From positions 1 through 15,187 of the forward strand of contig CAZQJH010000022.1 in NCBI GenBank assembly GCA_964593515.1: DNA of 15,187 bases, read 5' to 3'. Within the stretch, counting starts at the first letter, position 1, and every line of letters begins with the position of its first letter. The notes below the pieces were generated by a model. The model was not told the origin of the DNA. It made no database searches and saw only the letters and a list, made by a program, of their open reading frames with translations. Origin of the DNA: JAXJYR01 sp964593515 (GTDB lineage Bacteria; Bacillota_I; Bacilli_A; Erysipelotrichales; Erysipelotrichaceae). A program made the position numbers and the translations under genes. Of the stretch, positions 15,005-15,187 are shown one piece after another.

Positions 15005-15187
15005 TTATAATTGTCCCACTTCTTTCATACCATCTGTAATAATAGTCCAAGAAGAAGCATAACCCGTGAAATAATCTTGAACGCTAAATCCATTTGGTAC
15101 AATTGCATTTGTTAAGTTTAATTTCAAATCATCATTATTTATACCATCAAATGTTTCTGTAGTGACATTTGATAAATTAGCATTAGT
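15005..15187 (-). CDS. C-terminal end of an unidentified, possibly surface protein
   Basis: An open frame enters from the right edge and ends in TAA at 15005, giving 60 visible residues ending in DGMKEVGQL. It is rich in Asn, Thr and Asp with no cysteine. Stretches such as NLSNVTTETFDGINNDDLKLNL look like the strand-and-turn spacing of LRR_5/BspA-type repeats seen in secreted surface proteins. That resemblance is weak and by eye only. There is no LPXTG sorting signal or C-terminal membrane anchor. The frame is supported by the terminator directly after its stop and by its orientation matching the downstream genes. Its size, start and function are outside the window. Confidence 0.6.
   Translation of the reverse strand, partial: TNANLSNVTTETFDGINNDDLKLNLTNAIVPNGFSVQDYFTGYASSWTIITDGMKEVGQL

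Noticed and set aside
14998..15014. ACAATT/AATTGT hairpin at the stop of the right-edge gene
   Set aside because: The stem is a short A/T-rich 6 bp without a T tract; the GAAGTG hairpin just downstream is the better terminator.

Overview
The window is AT-rich DNA with strong AAAGGAGG-type ribosome binding sites and extended -10 promoters. Its gene set (poly-glycerol-phosphate teichoic acid genes, a D-aspartate cross-bridge pair, bacterial glycogen genes) points to a low-GC Gram-positive bacterium. My best guess is a gut Firmicute of the Erysipelotrichia/Coprobacillus type or a relative; that placement is inference from composition and gene content, not a search result. I see no insertion sequence, phage gene, CRISPR array, tRNA or rRNA gene. 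The window looks like stable chromosomal housekeeping and cell-envelope territory.

Layout. At the far left a promoter-like pair points out of the window. Next, on the minus strand, is a ZIP-family metal transporter (134-895). It is divergent, across a 189-bp repeat-containing intergenic region, from a plus-strand two-gene operon (1085-3034) encoding a D-aspartate ligase of the ATP-grasp family and an aspartate racemase. Together these make and attach the D-Asp bridge residue of peptidoglycan. This operon and the leftward genes to its right converge on back-to-back terminators at about 3017-3086. Everything from 3091 to the right end is on the minus strand. Read in the direction of transcription (right to left) the order is: the C-terminal end of an unidentified, probably surface-located protein; pgcA (phosphoglucomutase) with its own terminator; glgB (branching enzyme); gpsA (glycerol-3-phosphate dehydrogenase) with a terminator; tagG-tagH-tagD with a terminator; two overlapping CDP-glycerol glycerophosphotransferase genes; and glgP (glycogen phosphorylase).

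How the genes fit together. GpsA makes sn-glycerol 3-phosphate. TagD activates it to CDP-glycerol. The two TagB/TagF-like transferases prime and extend a poly(glycerol phosphate) chain. TagGH exports it. GlgB, GlgP and PgcA branch glycogen, break it down to glucose 1-phosphate and interconvert this with glucose 6-phosphate. Glucose 1-phosphate is also the precursor of UDP-glucose, which many Gram-positives use for teichoic acid sugars or glycolipid anchors, so the interleaving of the two gene sets may be functional. The cluster lacks TagO, TagA, GlgA and GlgC, which must lie elsewhere if the pathways are complete.

Three gene starts differ from the longest open frame because the longer start lies in a terminator hairpin or ribosome binding site: the TagF-like gene (start 7837), tagG (9971) and glgB (13069). 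No clearly undescribed system is visible. The most interesting points are the D-Asp module, the compact teichoic acid cluster with an internal terminator that may carry a promoter, and repeats in the 940-1006 divergent control region.
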